From: Streptomyces sp. NRRL F-525
Lineage (GTDB): Bacteria; Actinomycetota; Actinomycetes; Streptomycetales; Streptomycetaceae
Length of the DNA stretch: 64,000 nt
Direction: 5' to 3'
NCBI RefSeq assembly: GCF_000716605.1
Contig: NZ_JNXE01000047.1
Location: 1 to 64,000 of the forward strand
Shown piece by piece: positions 26,751-34,914 of this stretch (the first letter of the stretch is position 1; the number at the start of each line of letters is the position of its first letter). The notes beneath the pieces were generated by a model, which saw nothing but the letters and a program-made list of their open reading frames with translations, was not told where the DNA came from and did no database searches. The position numbers and the translations under genes were made by a program.

Positions 26751-29700
26751 ATGTCGAAGGGCACTCGACGCGCAGCCGTACTCGCCGCTGAACAGCGCGT
26801 GGTCGACCACGCGTATTCCTGTCTGGAGCGGGCCCGGCAGGAGGCATCGGAGCTGAGCGGCCTTGACGTGGCAGCCAGTGGCAAGGACTCCATCGATGCT
26901 CGGCGGACCTGGGAGCGAGAGCTGGCGTCTCTCGACATCGGAGGCAAGTCTCTCGTCTTCATGAGGGCCGATATCGACGAGGGCGAGGGCCGCGAGACGT
27001 TCTACGTGGGGCGCCGCGTGGTGCGCGACGAGCAGCTGAATCCCGTTGTGGTCTCCTGGAGTTCGCAGGCCGCGGTGAACTGGCGGCTGACCAGCGAGCA
27101 GGATCCGGGACAGGTGCTGCTGTTGCGTCAGATCATCTGTGATCAGCAAGTGGTCAAGCGCTATCTCGATCTCCACGGATCGGAGGCGGAACCACCGGTG
27201 GTACCAGTGATACCGGTCGCCGTAGCCGCGCCGGACACGGCCACCGAGGAACCCGCGTGGCGTGATCCGCTTATCGAGGAGATGGACCGCGCGCGCGACG
27301 GTTCGATGCACGACATCGTTGAGACCATCCAGCGGGAACAGCTTCGGCTCGTGGCGGCGGAGCCTGCGGGCGCTCTTGTGATCCAGGGCGGTCCGGGCAC
27401 GGGTAAGACGGCGGTCGGCCTGCACCGCGTGACCTGGCTGCTGGACAACAAGCACCGGACAGCCAAGGAAATCCTTGTTATCGGTCCCAATCGGGGATTC
27501 CTCGACTACGTGGGCGTCACTCTGTCCGAACTTGGCAGCGATGACGTGTCGATGCTTGAACTGCCCGCCCTCTGGTCGGCGGCAGCGTCGCCCCGAGATC
27601 CCCGCCAGGTCGCCGCGTTGAAGGCCGATCCGAGGATGGCTGAGGTGCTGCGGAGGGCAGTCGACTGCGAGACGACGAGCTCGGCGGAACGGTTGACCGC
27701 ACTCGTGGGCGGGCCGGTCTTCACCTTCGAGCTGAACCGCCGCGAAGTCGTTGTCCCTGTGGAGGAGTTAGCGGTGATCGCTGGTGCGGCGCTGGCCGGC
27801 GACAGTCCGTACCAGGTGCGTCGGGAGCGGTGCGTACAGCGGATCACGCAGCACCTGACCGATGTCTACGTCGGGCTGCTGCCCGGCCCCGCCGACATCG
27901 ACTACCTGGCCGAGACGGCCAGGGCCCGCCCCGTCGTACGCCTCCTCAAGCGGATCTGCCCCAGCCTTGCGGCCCAGGATGTGCTGCGGGGTCTGTTCTC
28001 CGGCGGGGCCGCTCTCGGCCGTGCTGCCGAGGGCATTCTGTCGGCCACCGAACAGGACCTGCTCGCCGCACCCCGCCCGGGGGCCGGTCCAGGTAGCCGT
28101 ACGGCGGGGTCGCGGACCGAGCCGAGCCGCGAAGACCTGGTCCTTCTCGATGAGTTGGAGTACGTGCTGGGCGGACGCCCCCGGAAGGTGTACGGGCACC
28201 TGGTCGTCGATGAAGCGCAGGACGTCACGCCGATGGAGGCCAGGGCCCTGGCACGTCGCTGCCCCAGTGGTTCGATGACGGTGCTCGGCGACCTCGCGCA
28301 GTCGACGGGGCCTTACCTCCACCAGGACTGGGACGGGCTCGGGAAGGTGCTCGCAGGCCGGGACGGATGGCGGGTGACCCAGCTGCTCACGGGGTTCCGC
28401 GTACCGGGCGAGGTCATGGCCTTCTCGGCCCGGCTGGGGGAGCACTGCGCGCCAGGTGTGGCAGTGCCCGACTCGGTGCGCGACACGGGTACGGACGTCG
28501 CCGTGGTCCAGGGGGCGGAGGTGTGCACTCTGGCTGCCGCGGCTGTGGCACGGCTACGGGTGAGCGCGTCTGACGGAGCGGACGGGCGCTCGATCGGAGT
28601 GATCGTGCCGTCAGGCGGTAATTGGAGCAGCGACATGGTGCGCGCGCTCGGTCCGGAGAGTCTCGGGAACCTTGCCGTCCTCACCCCGGCTGAGGCGAAG
28701 GGCCTCGAATTCGACCACGTCGTCGTGGTGGAGCCTGCCGAGATCGTCGCAGACGAGTCCGTGGGCCTGAGGCATTTGTATGTCGCGCTGACGCGGTGTA
28801 CCCAGTCGCTGACCATCGTCCACGCCCTTCCCTTGCCCCCGCAGATCGGAGGCCCGGACCCGCTTCCCGCGCCCGCTGCCGCATCTGCTCCCTGGCCGCG
28901 TGACGCGGAGGGCTCTGCAGCAGATCCCGTGGCGAGCCTGTGCAGTCGGTACTTCGCTGACGGGACTCCGTGCACCCATTCCACTCACCACGCAGACAAA
29001 TGGTGCAGGATGGCCCCCTGCGGGGGCTTCCGTACCGCCGAGCCGGTGGTCGTGGCCCAGCCCCGGCGCCTTGCCCCACTCGTCGGTGCGCGGGACCAGG
29101 GCCGTCTCGACCTCGGCGCGCGGCAGCGTGCCGTCGTGCGGGTCAGCTCGGGGGCGTGCGGAGCCTTCGTCGCACGGCACCGGGGCGGGCTGCGCGAGGC
29201 GGCGGTGGAATTGCACGCCATGTTGGTCCCGTTCGTAGAGCGGGCCCGGCACCTGCGCGCCGCAGACGGCACCTGGGTGTTGGACCTCGCGGGATTCCGC
29301 ATAGTCCTCAGTCCCGAGGCAGACACGATCACGGGCTACGAAGCGGTGCACGCGGAGCGGAGCTTCGCACAGTTCGAGGCGGGCGTCGCGTCCCGGGTGG
29401 GCAAGGACGCCCGGGCCGCACGGAGATCGGTACTGACCACGTCGGCGCGGGAGGGCGGACCGCTGCTCGGCGCCGAGGAACTGGTCCGCCTGCTCGACGT
29501 AGGAGCGCTGCACGCCACCGCCTCGGCCTGCGCCGGATACGAGCGGGTGGGACAGACCCGCGGGATGGCCGATGAAGCCTTCGTACGTGCGATGCGTGGA
29601 GCGCTTGCCGATGACCTGCGGACCGCGGACATCGAGTTGCTCGAGACCTGTGTCATCGTCGAAGGCAGCCGCTTTCAGTGGAGGCTCTCGCCTGACGGCC

Positions 29701-30272
29701 GCACCCTGTTCACCGTGCGTGAGCCCGGTACGGACTACCGCAGAGCGTCAGCCCTCTCCGACTCCCTCCCCCAGCCCCGAAGGGCGATCATGTTCACCAC
29801 CGACCCGGCACCCCAACTCGTTGAAGAGGAGCGGTCGGAGGAGGCGCGGCCGGCCGAGGCGAGCCGCGGGCTGGAACGCCTGGTGGCTGCGCGCACAGCG
29901 GCCTCGCGGGCGGACCGGTCCCACGAAGCGCTCCGGCACCGTCTGCTCGCCGACCTCTACGACAGTGCGCCGGAGGTCGGGGAGAGCACCTTCGTGGACG
30001 CCTGGTGTACGCGGGCCGACGGCACCGTGCTCTTCGACGTACTGGGCAGTGAGGAATGCACGTACCCGTCCATCCGAGAGTCGGTGATCCACCTCATGGA
30101 GGTGTCCCATCTGCGTACGGAGGGCCAGGCGGAATTCCTGGTCGTCGTGTTGGGCGGCGAACCGGCGGAGCCATGGGTGGCCGACGCGGTCGATGGTGCC
30201 TTCAGCGTGCTCCTCGCCTGGCGCGTCGACGGGACCTGGACGGGGCCGGGCGCGCGGCACATCGTGTCCTAG
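26751..30272 (+). CDS. HelD/UvrD-like superfamily 1 motor ATPase with long C-terminal extension
   Basis: Protein of 1173 residues. N-terminal coiled-coil and FMRADIDEGEG...YVGRR segments resemble HelD (RNA polymerase-recycling ATPase). Motor motifs: IQREQ, Walker A GGPGTGKT 213-220, DEAQD 487-491, LTGFRVPGEV, AEAKGLEFDHVVV and YVALTR. HelD proteins are usually 650-780 residues; here about 430 extra residues follow. They include a possible metal-binding cluster (Cys731, Cys741, Cys752, Cys757) and a C-terminal domain with FVDAWCTRADGTVLFDVLGSEE, of unknown fold (a nuclease-like fold is possible). ATG 26751 after GGAGGGGGAAGAGCGAGG. 77 bp upstream of the three-gene Hsp70 set. Confidence 0.75.
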   Translation: MSKGTRRAAVLAAEQRVVDHAYSCLERARQEASELSGLDVAASGKDSIDARRTWERELASLDIGGKSLVFMRADIDEGEGRETFYVGRRVVRDEQLNPVVVSWSSQAAVNWRLTSEQDPGQVLLLRQIICDQQVVKRYLDLHGSEAEPPVVPVIPVAVAAPDTATEEPAWRDPLIEEMDRARDGSMHDIVETIQREQLRLVAAEPAGALVIQGGPGTGKTAVGLHRVTWLLDNKHRTAKEILVIGPNRGFLDYVGVTLSELGSDDVSMLELPALWSAAASPRDPRQVAALKADPRMAEVLRRAVDCETTSSAERLTALVGGPVFTFELNRREVVVPVEELAVIAGAALAGDSPYQVRRERCVQRITQHLTDVYVGLLPGPADIDYLAETARARPVVRLLKRICPSLAAQDVLRGLFSGGAALGRAAEGILSATEQDLLAAPRPGAGPGSRTAGSRTEPSREDLVLLDELEYVLGGRPRKVYGHLVVDEAQDVTPMEARALARRCPSGSMTVLGDLAQSTGPYLHQDWDGLGKVLAGRDGWRVTQLLTGFRVPGEVMAFSARLGEHCAPGVAVPDSVRDTGTDVAVVQGAEVCTLAAAAVARLRVSASDGADGRSIGVIVPSGGNWSSDMVRALGPESLGNLAVLTPAEAKGLEFDHVVVVEPAEIVADESVGLRHLYVALTRCTQSLTIVHALPLPPQIGGPDPLPAPAAASAPWPRDAEGSAADPVASLCSRYFADGTPCTHSTHHADKWCRMAPCGGFRTAEPVVVAQPRRLAPLVGARDQGRLDLGARQRAVVRVSSGACGAFVARHRGGLREAAVELHAMLVPFVERARHLRAADGTWVLDLAGFRIVLSPEADTITGYEAVHAERSFAQFEAGVASRVGKDARAARRSVLTTSAREGGPLLGAEELVRLLDVGALHATASACAGYERVGQTRGMADEAFVRAMRGALADDLRTADIELLETCVIVEGSRFQWRLSPDGRTLFTVREPGTDYRRASALSDSLPQPRRAIMFTTDPAPQLVEEERSEEARPAEASRGLERLVAARTAASRADRSHEALRHRLLADLYDSAPEVGESTFVDAWCTRADGTVLFDVLGSEECTYPSIRESVIHLMEVSHLRTEGQAEFLVVVLGGEPAEPWVADAVDGAFSVLLAWRVDGTWTGPGARHIVS

Positions 30273-30349
30273 CGGGACCCTCCCTCCATCGCGATAAGAC
30301 CTGTCAAAATACGACGCAGGTTTCCAACGCGGCAGACAAGCGGGGGCGG

Positions 30350-32083
30350 ATGGGGAACGAGGACGCTTCGGCCGATCGGCTCGGAGGCGGATTCGGCGTG
30401 GGGGAACCGCCGATTGCGGAGTCGATGACGCGTGCCGAGATGGTCGAGGCCTGGCGAGCGCGGCGGTCCGCCCGCCGCTCCGTCGCGAACACCGGAACCG
30501 GGGGCGTGGTCGACGGATTTGCGTTGCGCAAGTGGCGCAGGGCCGGGGTCTTCGGCGCGGAGGCGGTGGCGCGTGTCGAGGACGTGCTGCGGGGGCTGTT
30601 GGAGTCCATGGACGCAGAGGACGAAACCCTGAAGTGGGGCGCCGATACCATTCGTGCGTGTCTGGACGGACAGCCGACACCTCACCTTCTTCCAGCCGTC
30701 AAGGCACTGCTCGAAGCTGCCGAACCGGATCGGGCCGTCGCGCAGACGGCCACCGTGCTCTCCTCGATCCACGAGGTCGGCCTGCCCTGGCTCTCCCTGG
30801 CCGGTGAGCGCCGCCTCGCGGTCATCGCGAGCACGGACCCTGAGGCCGACCTTGGCTCGGACGACCTCCCTCGCGGGGTCGACGAGGATCCCACGGGGGC
30901 CTTCGCGCTTCTGCAGGCCCTCGCTCGGAGGAACCTGGACGAGCTGACCGCGCACCACATAGGGGCAATCGTCCCCTGGGCACCCCTTGGCGTCATCGAC
31001 GACCTCATCGAGGCAGGCGTACTGGACCGCGGTCACAAGCCGTGGACCCTGCGGGCGGACATCGACGAACAGAACTACCTGCTCGCCAGACTCGCACCAG
31101 AGAAGACGGATGTCGCCCTCGCCCGCTCGCTCGGTTGGGACGAGCCCGCCGAACGGGAGGCGTTCCTCGCGGACGAGCCGGTCCAACCCGTACCAGGCAG
31201 CCTCTACGACCTGCTCCTGCGCGTCACGGATGGTGAGACGGACGTCCTCAAGGAACTCGAGGACCTGCTGCCTCGCGAGCTGGTGCTTCGCCTGCGCAAG
31301 GTGAGGGATGGCGCCAGGACGGGCTCTTGGGACCCGGACATCCCCGCCGACCGCGGGCTGTGGCGGCTGATGTGTGCACTGTGGGAGCCGAGGGCTGCGG
31401 TAAATCCGGCGCGTGGGCCGTTCTACGCCCTTGTGGCGCTGCGGCACGCCTACGACCTCATCTGCCAGGGCGAGAGGAAGAAAGCCCAGGCGCAGGTGGA
31501 CAAGCTCGTCGATCACGACAACGCGCTCGCCGAGCACATGGCCGAGGCATGGAACATGTTCGCCTACCTCGCCCTGCTCGATGACGATCTCGACCTCGCC
31601 TACGTCTCCCTGGCGCGCGTCGCCCGAACCGACCGGCGGGTCGAGGGAAACCTGGCGCTGCTGGAGCGTCGGCGGGGGACCAGACGCAACGATCGGGATC
31701 AGCCCGCCAATCCGTATCTGGAGCTGGGGCTGCCGCACAAGAGTGAGCAGTGGAAGCATCAGTGGCGCGAGCGCAGGCGGGCAGACCGGGACGACCTCGA
31801 TCTGGCGGCGCAGGCCAACTGGGCGAAGCGCCGGATCGAGCAGGCCGAGCGGACCGAGGACTGGTCCGACTTCTTCGTACTGCCGTTGGATCTCGCGGTC
31901 CTGCGACTGCCCACGGTGAGACCGAGGTCCCTGACGCCGCGGCCCGCCGCGATGCCGCGCCGGACCACCCACCGGGCTGCCGCGGACCTCGCGACGGTAC
32001 GCGACCGCGCGATCGCCGACCTTCTCCCTACTCTGCTGACCGCGCCCAGGCGCCCCGATCACGATCACAGGACGACTTCATGA
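30350..32083 (+). CDS. Hsp70-operon protein with possible degenerate J-domain
   Basis: Protein of 577 residues, largely helical (HEAT/TPR-like content by eye), no membrane segments. Near the C-terminus NPYLELGLPHKSEQWKHQW, then about 30 charged helical residues including ANWAKRRIEQAE, resemble a J-domain (NPYxxLGL opening, two amphipathic helices), but the HPD tripeptide is absent (RADRDD instead). Since an Hsp70 gene follows in the same overlapping unit, a co-chaperone or substrate-adaptor role is a reasonable inference, not proven. ATG 30350 after GGGGGCGG; the stop overlaps the next start (ATGA). Confidence 0.6.
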   Translation: MGNEDASADRLGGGFGVGEPPIAESMTRAEMVEAWRARRSARRSVANTGTGGVVDGFALRKWRRAGVFGAEAVARVEDVLRGLLESMDAEDETLKWGADTIRACLDGQPTPHLLPAVKALLEAAEPDRAVAQTATVLSSIHEVGLPWLSLAGERRLAVIASTDPEADLGSDDLPRGVDEDPTGAFALLQALARRNLDELTAHHIGAIVPWAPLGVIDDLIEAGVLDRGHKPWTLRADIDEQNYLLARLAPEKTDVALARSLGWDEPAEREAFLADEPVQPVPGSLYDLLLRVTDGETDVLKELEDLLPRELVLRLRKVRDGARTGSWDPDIPADRGLWRLMCALWEPRAAVNPARGPFYALVALRHAYDLICQGERKKAQAQVDKLVDHDNALAEHMAEAWNMFAYLALLDDDLDLAYVSLARVARTDRRVEGNLALLERRRGTRRNDRDQPANPYLELGLPHKSEQWKHQWRERRRADRDDLDLAAQANWAKRRIEQAERTEDWSDFFVLPLDLAVLRLPTVRPRSLTPRPAAMPRRTTHRAAADLATVRDRAIADLLPTLLTAPRRPDHDHRTTS

Positions 32084-32682
32084 GCAGCAAGTCCGCACCC
32101 CGCAAGAACACCCCGAACGTGGTCGGACAGGCCAAGAAGCCCACGGGGCGGATCCGCCGCAAGGAGAACCAGGAGTTCGTGGCGGACATGAAACTGCGCA
32201 CCCTCAGGCCGGAGGAACTCCTCCATCCGGCGCAGCTCCTCGCCCGGTTCACCGAAAGGGCCACGGAGCTGATCTCGCAGCTTCCGGAGGAAGCCCGCCC
32301 CACCCCCGCCACGGTCAACGCGGCGCTGCGACAGGGCGTGCTCGAGGCATTCCGGACACGGGACGAGCACATCGCGCGGCTGGTCGAGACCGACCTCCTC
32401 GCGAGCACGCCCGAGCAGGGAGCGAAGGCCATCCGCCGGGCGGTGCGCGCCTCCCTCGTCGACATGGGGGTCCGTGTGGTCGAGGAGGCCGACGAGCAGG
32501 AACTTTTCGTCGTCGTCGAGGGTGAAGGCGAGGGCTTCGAGCTGGTCCGGCCAGCCTACGTGGACCAGGCAACGGACAAGCTGCTGCTCGCCGGCCAACT
32601 GCGCCGCGTCCCAGCACCGAGGCCCGTGCCGGAGCAGGACGGGACCAGCGCGATGGACGCGCGGGGAGACGATGCCAAGTGA
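32080..32682 (+). CDS. Possible GrpE-like nucleotide exchange factor of the Hsp70 operon
   Basis: Protein of 200 residues. Basic disordered N-terminus (to about 30), helical middle (LLARFTERATELISQL; ARLVETDLLAS), then a beta-rich end: SLVDMGVRVVEEADEQEL, FVVVEGEGEGFELVRPAYV. The last resembles the GrpE C-terminal beta-domain, which ends in a GYxxxxRVLRPAxV pattern. With Hsp70 directly downstream this suggests a divergent GrpE. Both ends overlap neighbours by 4 nt (ATGA at 32080, GTGA at 32679), so translation is coupled. Weak homology; moderate confidence for the role only. Confidence 0.55.
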   Translation: MSSKSAPRKNTPNVVGQAKKPTGRIRRKENQEFVADMKLRTLRPEELLHPAQLLARFTERATELISQLPEEARPTPATVNAALRQGVLEAFRTRDEHIARLVETDLLASTPEQGAKAIRRAVRASLVDMGVRVVEEADEQELFVVVEGEGEGFELVRPAYVDQATDKLLLAGQLRRVPAPRPVPEQDGTSAMDARGDDAK

Positions 32683-34724
32683 CCTCGACAGGAATCGACT
32701 TCGGTACGACCAACTCCGTCGTGGCCCAGTGGCAGGGCGACGACGCGGAGGTGTTGCCGCTCGATGCCCACCACATCGACGCCGACTGGCGACGCGACGG
32801 GTTCGAGCGACTCTTCCCCTCGGTCGTGGGGGTCAGCTCGCTTCGGCGCGGCCCTCTGTTCGGCTGGGAGGCCAAGCTCCGCTCCGAGGAGGCGGCCGAA
32901 GCCTGCAAGCGGCTCCTCAAGAGCGACGAGTACGTGACCATCCAGGGCAGACGCTTCGCGGCGACAACCGTCGCGGCGGGTGTCTTCACTGCCATGCGTG
33001 ACGGCGCCCAGCACAACCTCACCGACATCGATCGCGCCGTCATCACAGTGCCTGCCAACGCGACGGGCGCCGCCCGGTACCGGACCAGGGCAGCGGCACG
33101 GTTCGCCGGCATCGAGGTCCAGGCTCTGCTCAACGAGCCGACAGCGGCAGCCATCTCGTACGTCCACGACTTCCGTGAAGACTCCCAGATCCTGGTCTTC
33201 GACTGGGGCGGCGGCACCATCGACGTGACCGTGCTCGACTACTCAGACGGCTTCTTCGAGGAGCGCGCGTCACGTGGAGTGACAGAGCTCGGCGGTCTGG
33301 AGATCGACCGGCGGCTGCGTGAACTCGTCCTCGAACGAGCACCTGCGCGCAGGGCTTGGACTCCGGCACAGGAGCGGCAGTTCCGCCTGGACGTGGAGCG
33401 GAGCAAGATCCTGCTCTCCTCCCAGCCGTCCGTCACGGTGATCACCCCTGACGGTGTCGGCGTCGAGATCCACCAGAGCGAGCTGGAGGAGGCAATCGGC
33501 GACCTCGTCGACCGCGCCCTTGGACCTGTGGAGCAATGCCTGAAGGATCTGCACATGGCCCCCCTCGATGTGGACGAGATCCTCATGATCGGCGGTACGA
33601 GCCAGATCCCCAGCGTGCGGGCCGCCGTCGCCGAAGCACTCCAGATGGAGCCCGTGCCCACCGAACTGTGCGACCCGATGACAGCGGTCGCGCGCGGCGC
33701 GTCGATCGCGGCGGCGGTGCTCGCTGGTGAGACCGAGGGAGTCATCCAGGTTGCCACCAGCCATGCGCTCGGCACGATGGTCAAGGAGTCTTCGGGGCGC
33801 AAGCGGTTCAGCCAGATCATCCCCAGGAACTCGCCGCTGCCCTGGAAGGAACGCAAGAGCTACACGCCGCAGAAGGACTTCGCGCGGAAACTGTCCGTGG
33901 AGATCTGGGAGGGCGACCCGGACAAGGAGCTCGCCCACCGCGACAACGTGCAGCTCACCGAGCTCACCCTCAAATACCCCACGCCGCGGGTCCGCGACGA
34001 GTCCCGCTTCGACCTGGAGTACACGTACGACTCCAACGGCCTGCTCCACGTCAAGGCCACCCTGGAGCACACAGGCGAGGTTGTGGTCGACCAAGAGGTC
34101 GAGAGCTTCGGTTCAGGTGGCCCCACGCCCGAGGTCCGAGAGGAGCTGGACCGCTTGCTGAAGGGCAACTCGAATCCGGACCCTCTCAGGTCGACCGCCT
34201 CGGCCGCAGGCGCCCACCCCGTTCCCGCGCCTCCGAAGGCGCGGCCGGTGAGGATCGACGGCGGTCCGCACACTCTGGTCGTCGATGGCTCCAACCTCGC
34301 CTGGATCGGTCATTCACCGGTTCGCCCGGGGGTCTACGAAGACGATGATCACCCGAGTTTCTCTCAGCTCCAGGCCGCGCGGGCGGCGCTGGCCAAGAAG
34401 TACCCCGAGGCCGACATTCATGTTGTGGTCGACGCCAGCTTCCGGCACAAGGTCGCGGACGCGGAACGTGAAGCCGTGGCGGCTGCCCTCAGCAAGGGGG
34501 ACATCATCCAGCCGCCGGCCGGTACGGAGGGCAAGGGCGACGCCCTCGTGGCGGTTATCGCGGACGACTCCGGTGCGATGGTCGTGACGAACGACAACTT
34601 CGCGGAGCTGCAAGGCCGTTATCCGTGGCTTCGGGAGAAGGGCAGGGTTCTGGGCGCCACCTGTTCCAAAGGGGTCTGGTTCTTCACCGGACGCACCTGC
34701 GTGGCGCCGCGGGGGCGGGGATAA
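32679..34724 (+). CDS. Hsp70 (DnaK-like) fused to a C-terminal NYN/PIN RNase domain
   Basis: Protein of 681 residues. Hsp70 ATPase: phosphate-1 IDFGTTNSV (6-14), phosphate-2 DWGGGTIDV from 175, adenosine motif GGTSQIP from 305. A shortened substrate-binding beta-domain follows (IPRNSPLPWKE, then YTYDSNGLLHVKATLEHTGE). After a Pro/Ala linker (about 500-525) comes a Zc3h12a-type NYN domain: LVVDGSN with Asp536 and Asn539, then VVVDASF, Asp629-Asp630 and VVTNDNF with Asp639, the acidic residues expected for metal-dependent RNA cleavage. No usual DnaK lid. GTG start overlaps the upstream stop. An Hsp70 that carries its own nuclease is unusual; see findings. Confidence 0.85.
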   Translation: MTSTGIDFGTTNSVVAQWQGDDAEVLPLDAHHIDADWRRDGFERLFPSVVGVSSLRRGPLFGWEAKLRSEEAAEACKRLLKSDEYVTIQGRRFAATTVAAGVFTAMRDGAQHNLTDIDRAVITVPANATGAARYRTRAAARFAGIEVQALLNEPTAAAISYVHDFREDSQILVFDWGGGTIDVTVLDYSDGFFEERASRGVTELGGLEIDRRLRELVLERAPARRAWTPAQERQFRLDVERSKILLSSQPSVTVITPDGVGVEIHQSELEEAIGDLVDRALGPVEQCLKDLHMAPLDVDEILMIGGTSQIPSVRAAVAEALQMEPVPTELCDPMTAVARGASIAAAVLAGETEGVIQVATSHALGTMVKESSGRKRFSQIIPRNSPLPWKERKSYTPQKDFARKLSVEIWEGDPDKELAHRDNVQLTELTLKYPTPRVRDESRFDLEYTYDSNGLLHVKATLEHTGEVVVDQEVESFGSGGPTPEVREELDRLLKGNSNPDPLRSTASAAGAHPVPAPPKARPVRIDGGPHTLVVDGSNLAWIGHSPVRPGVYEDDDHPSFSQLQAARAALAKKYPEADIHVVVDASFRHKVADAEREAVAAALSKGDIIQPPAGTEGKGDALVAVIADDSGAMVVTNDNFAELQGRYPWLREKGRVLGATCSKGVWFFTGRTCVAPRGRG

Positions 34725-34914
34725 CGGGTACTTGGGTATCCCTCAAGATGTGAGTATGCCGTGATGGGGTTCACGCGAGCGGATCGGTGTACGTGGATGC
34801 TGTCACCTCGGCGTTCAAGTGCAGTGCGAACGAGGCGAAGGCGCTGATACGCATCGCCGCCGCGCTGCTGACGGCGAATGGTCAGACGGCCTGGGGCGCG
34901 GTGAGACGGTCCGG
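34725..34914. other. Gap between convergent genes, with a possible gene fragment
   Basis: Between the Hsp70-NYN gene and the 3' end of the minus-strand STAND gene. A plus-strand stretch (about 34787-34914) reads with good GC3 bias as helical peptide (SANEAKALIRIAAALLTANG) and runs on into antisense of the next gene, so it may be a severed gene remnant. No clear terminator. Confidence 0.25.
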
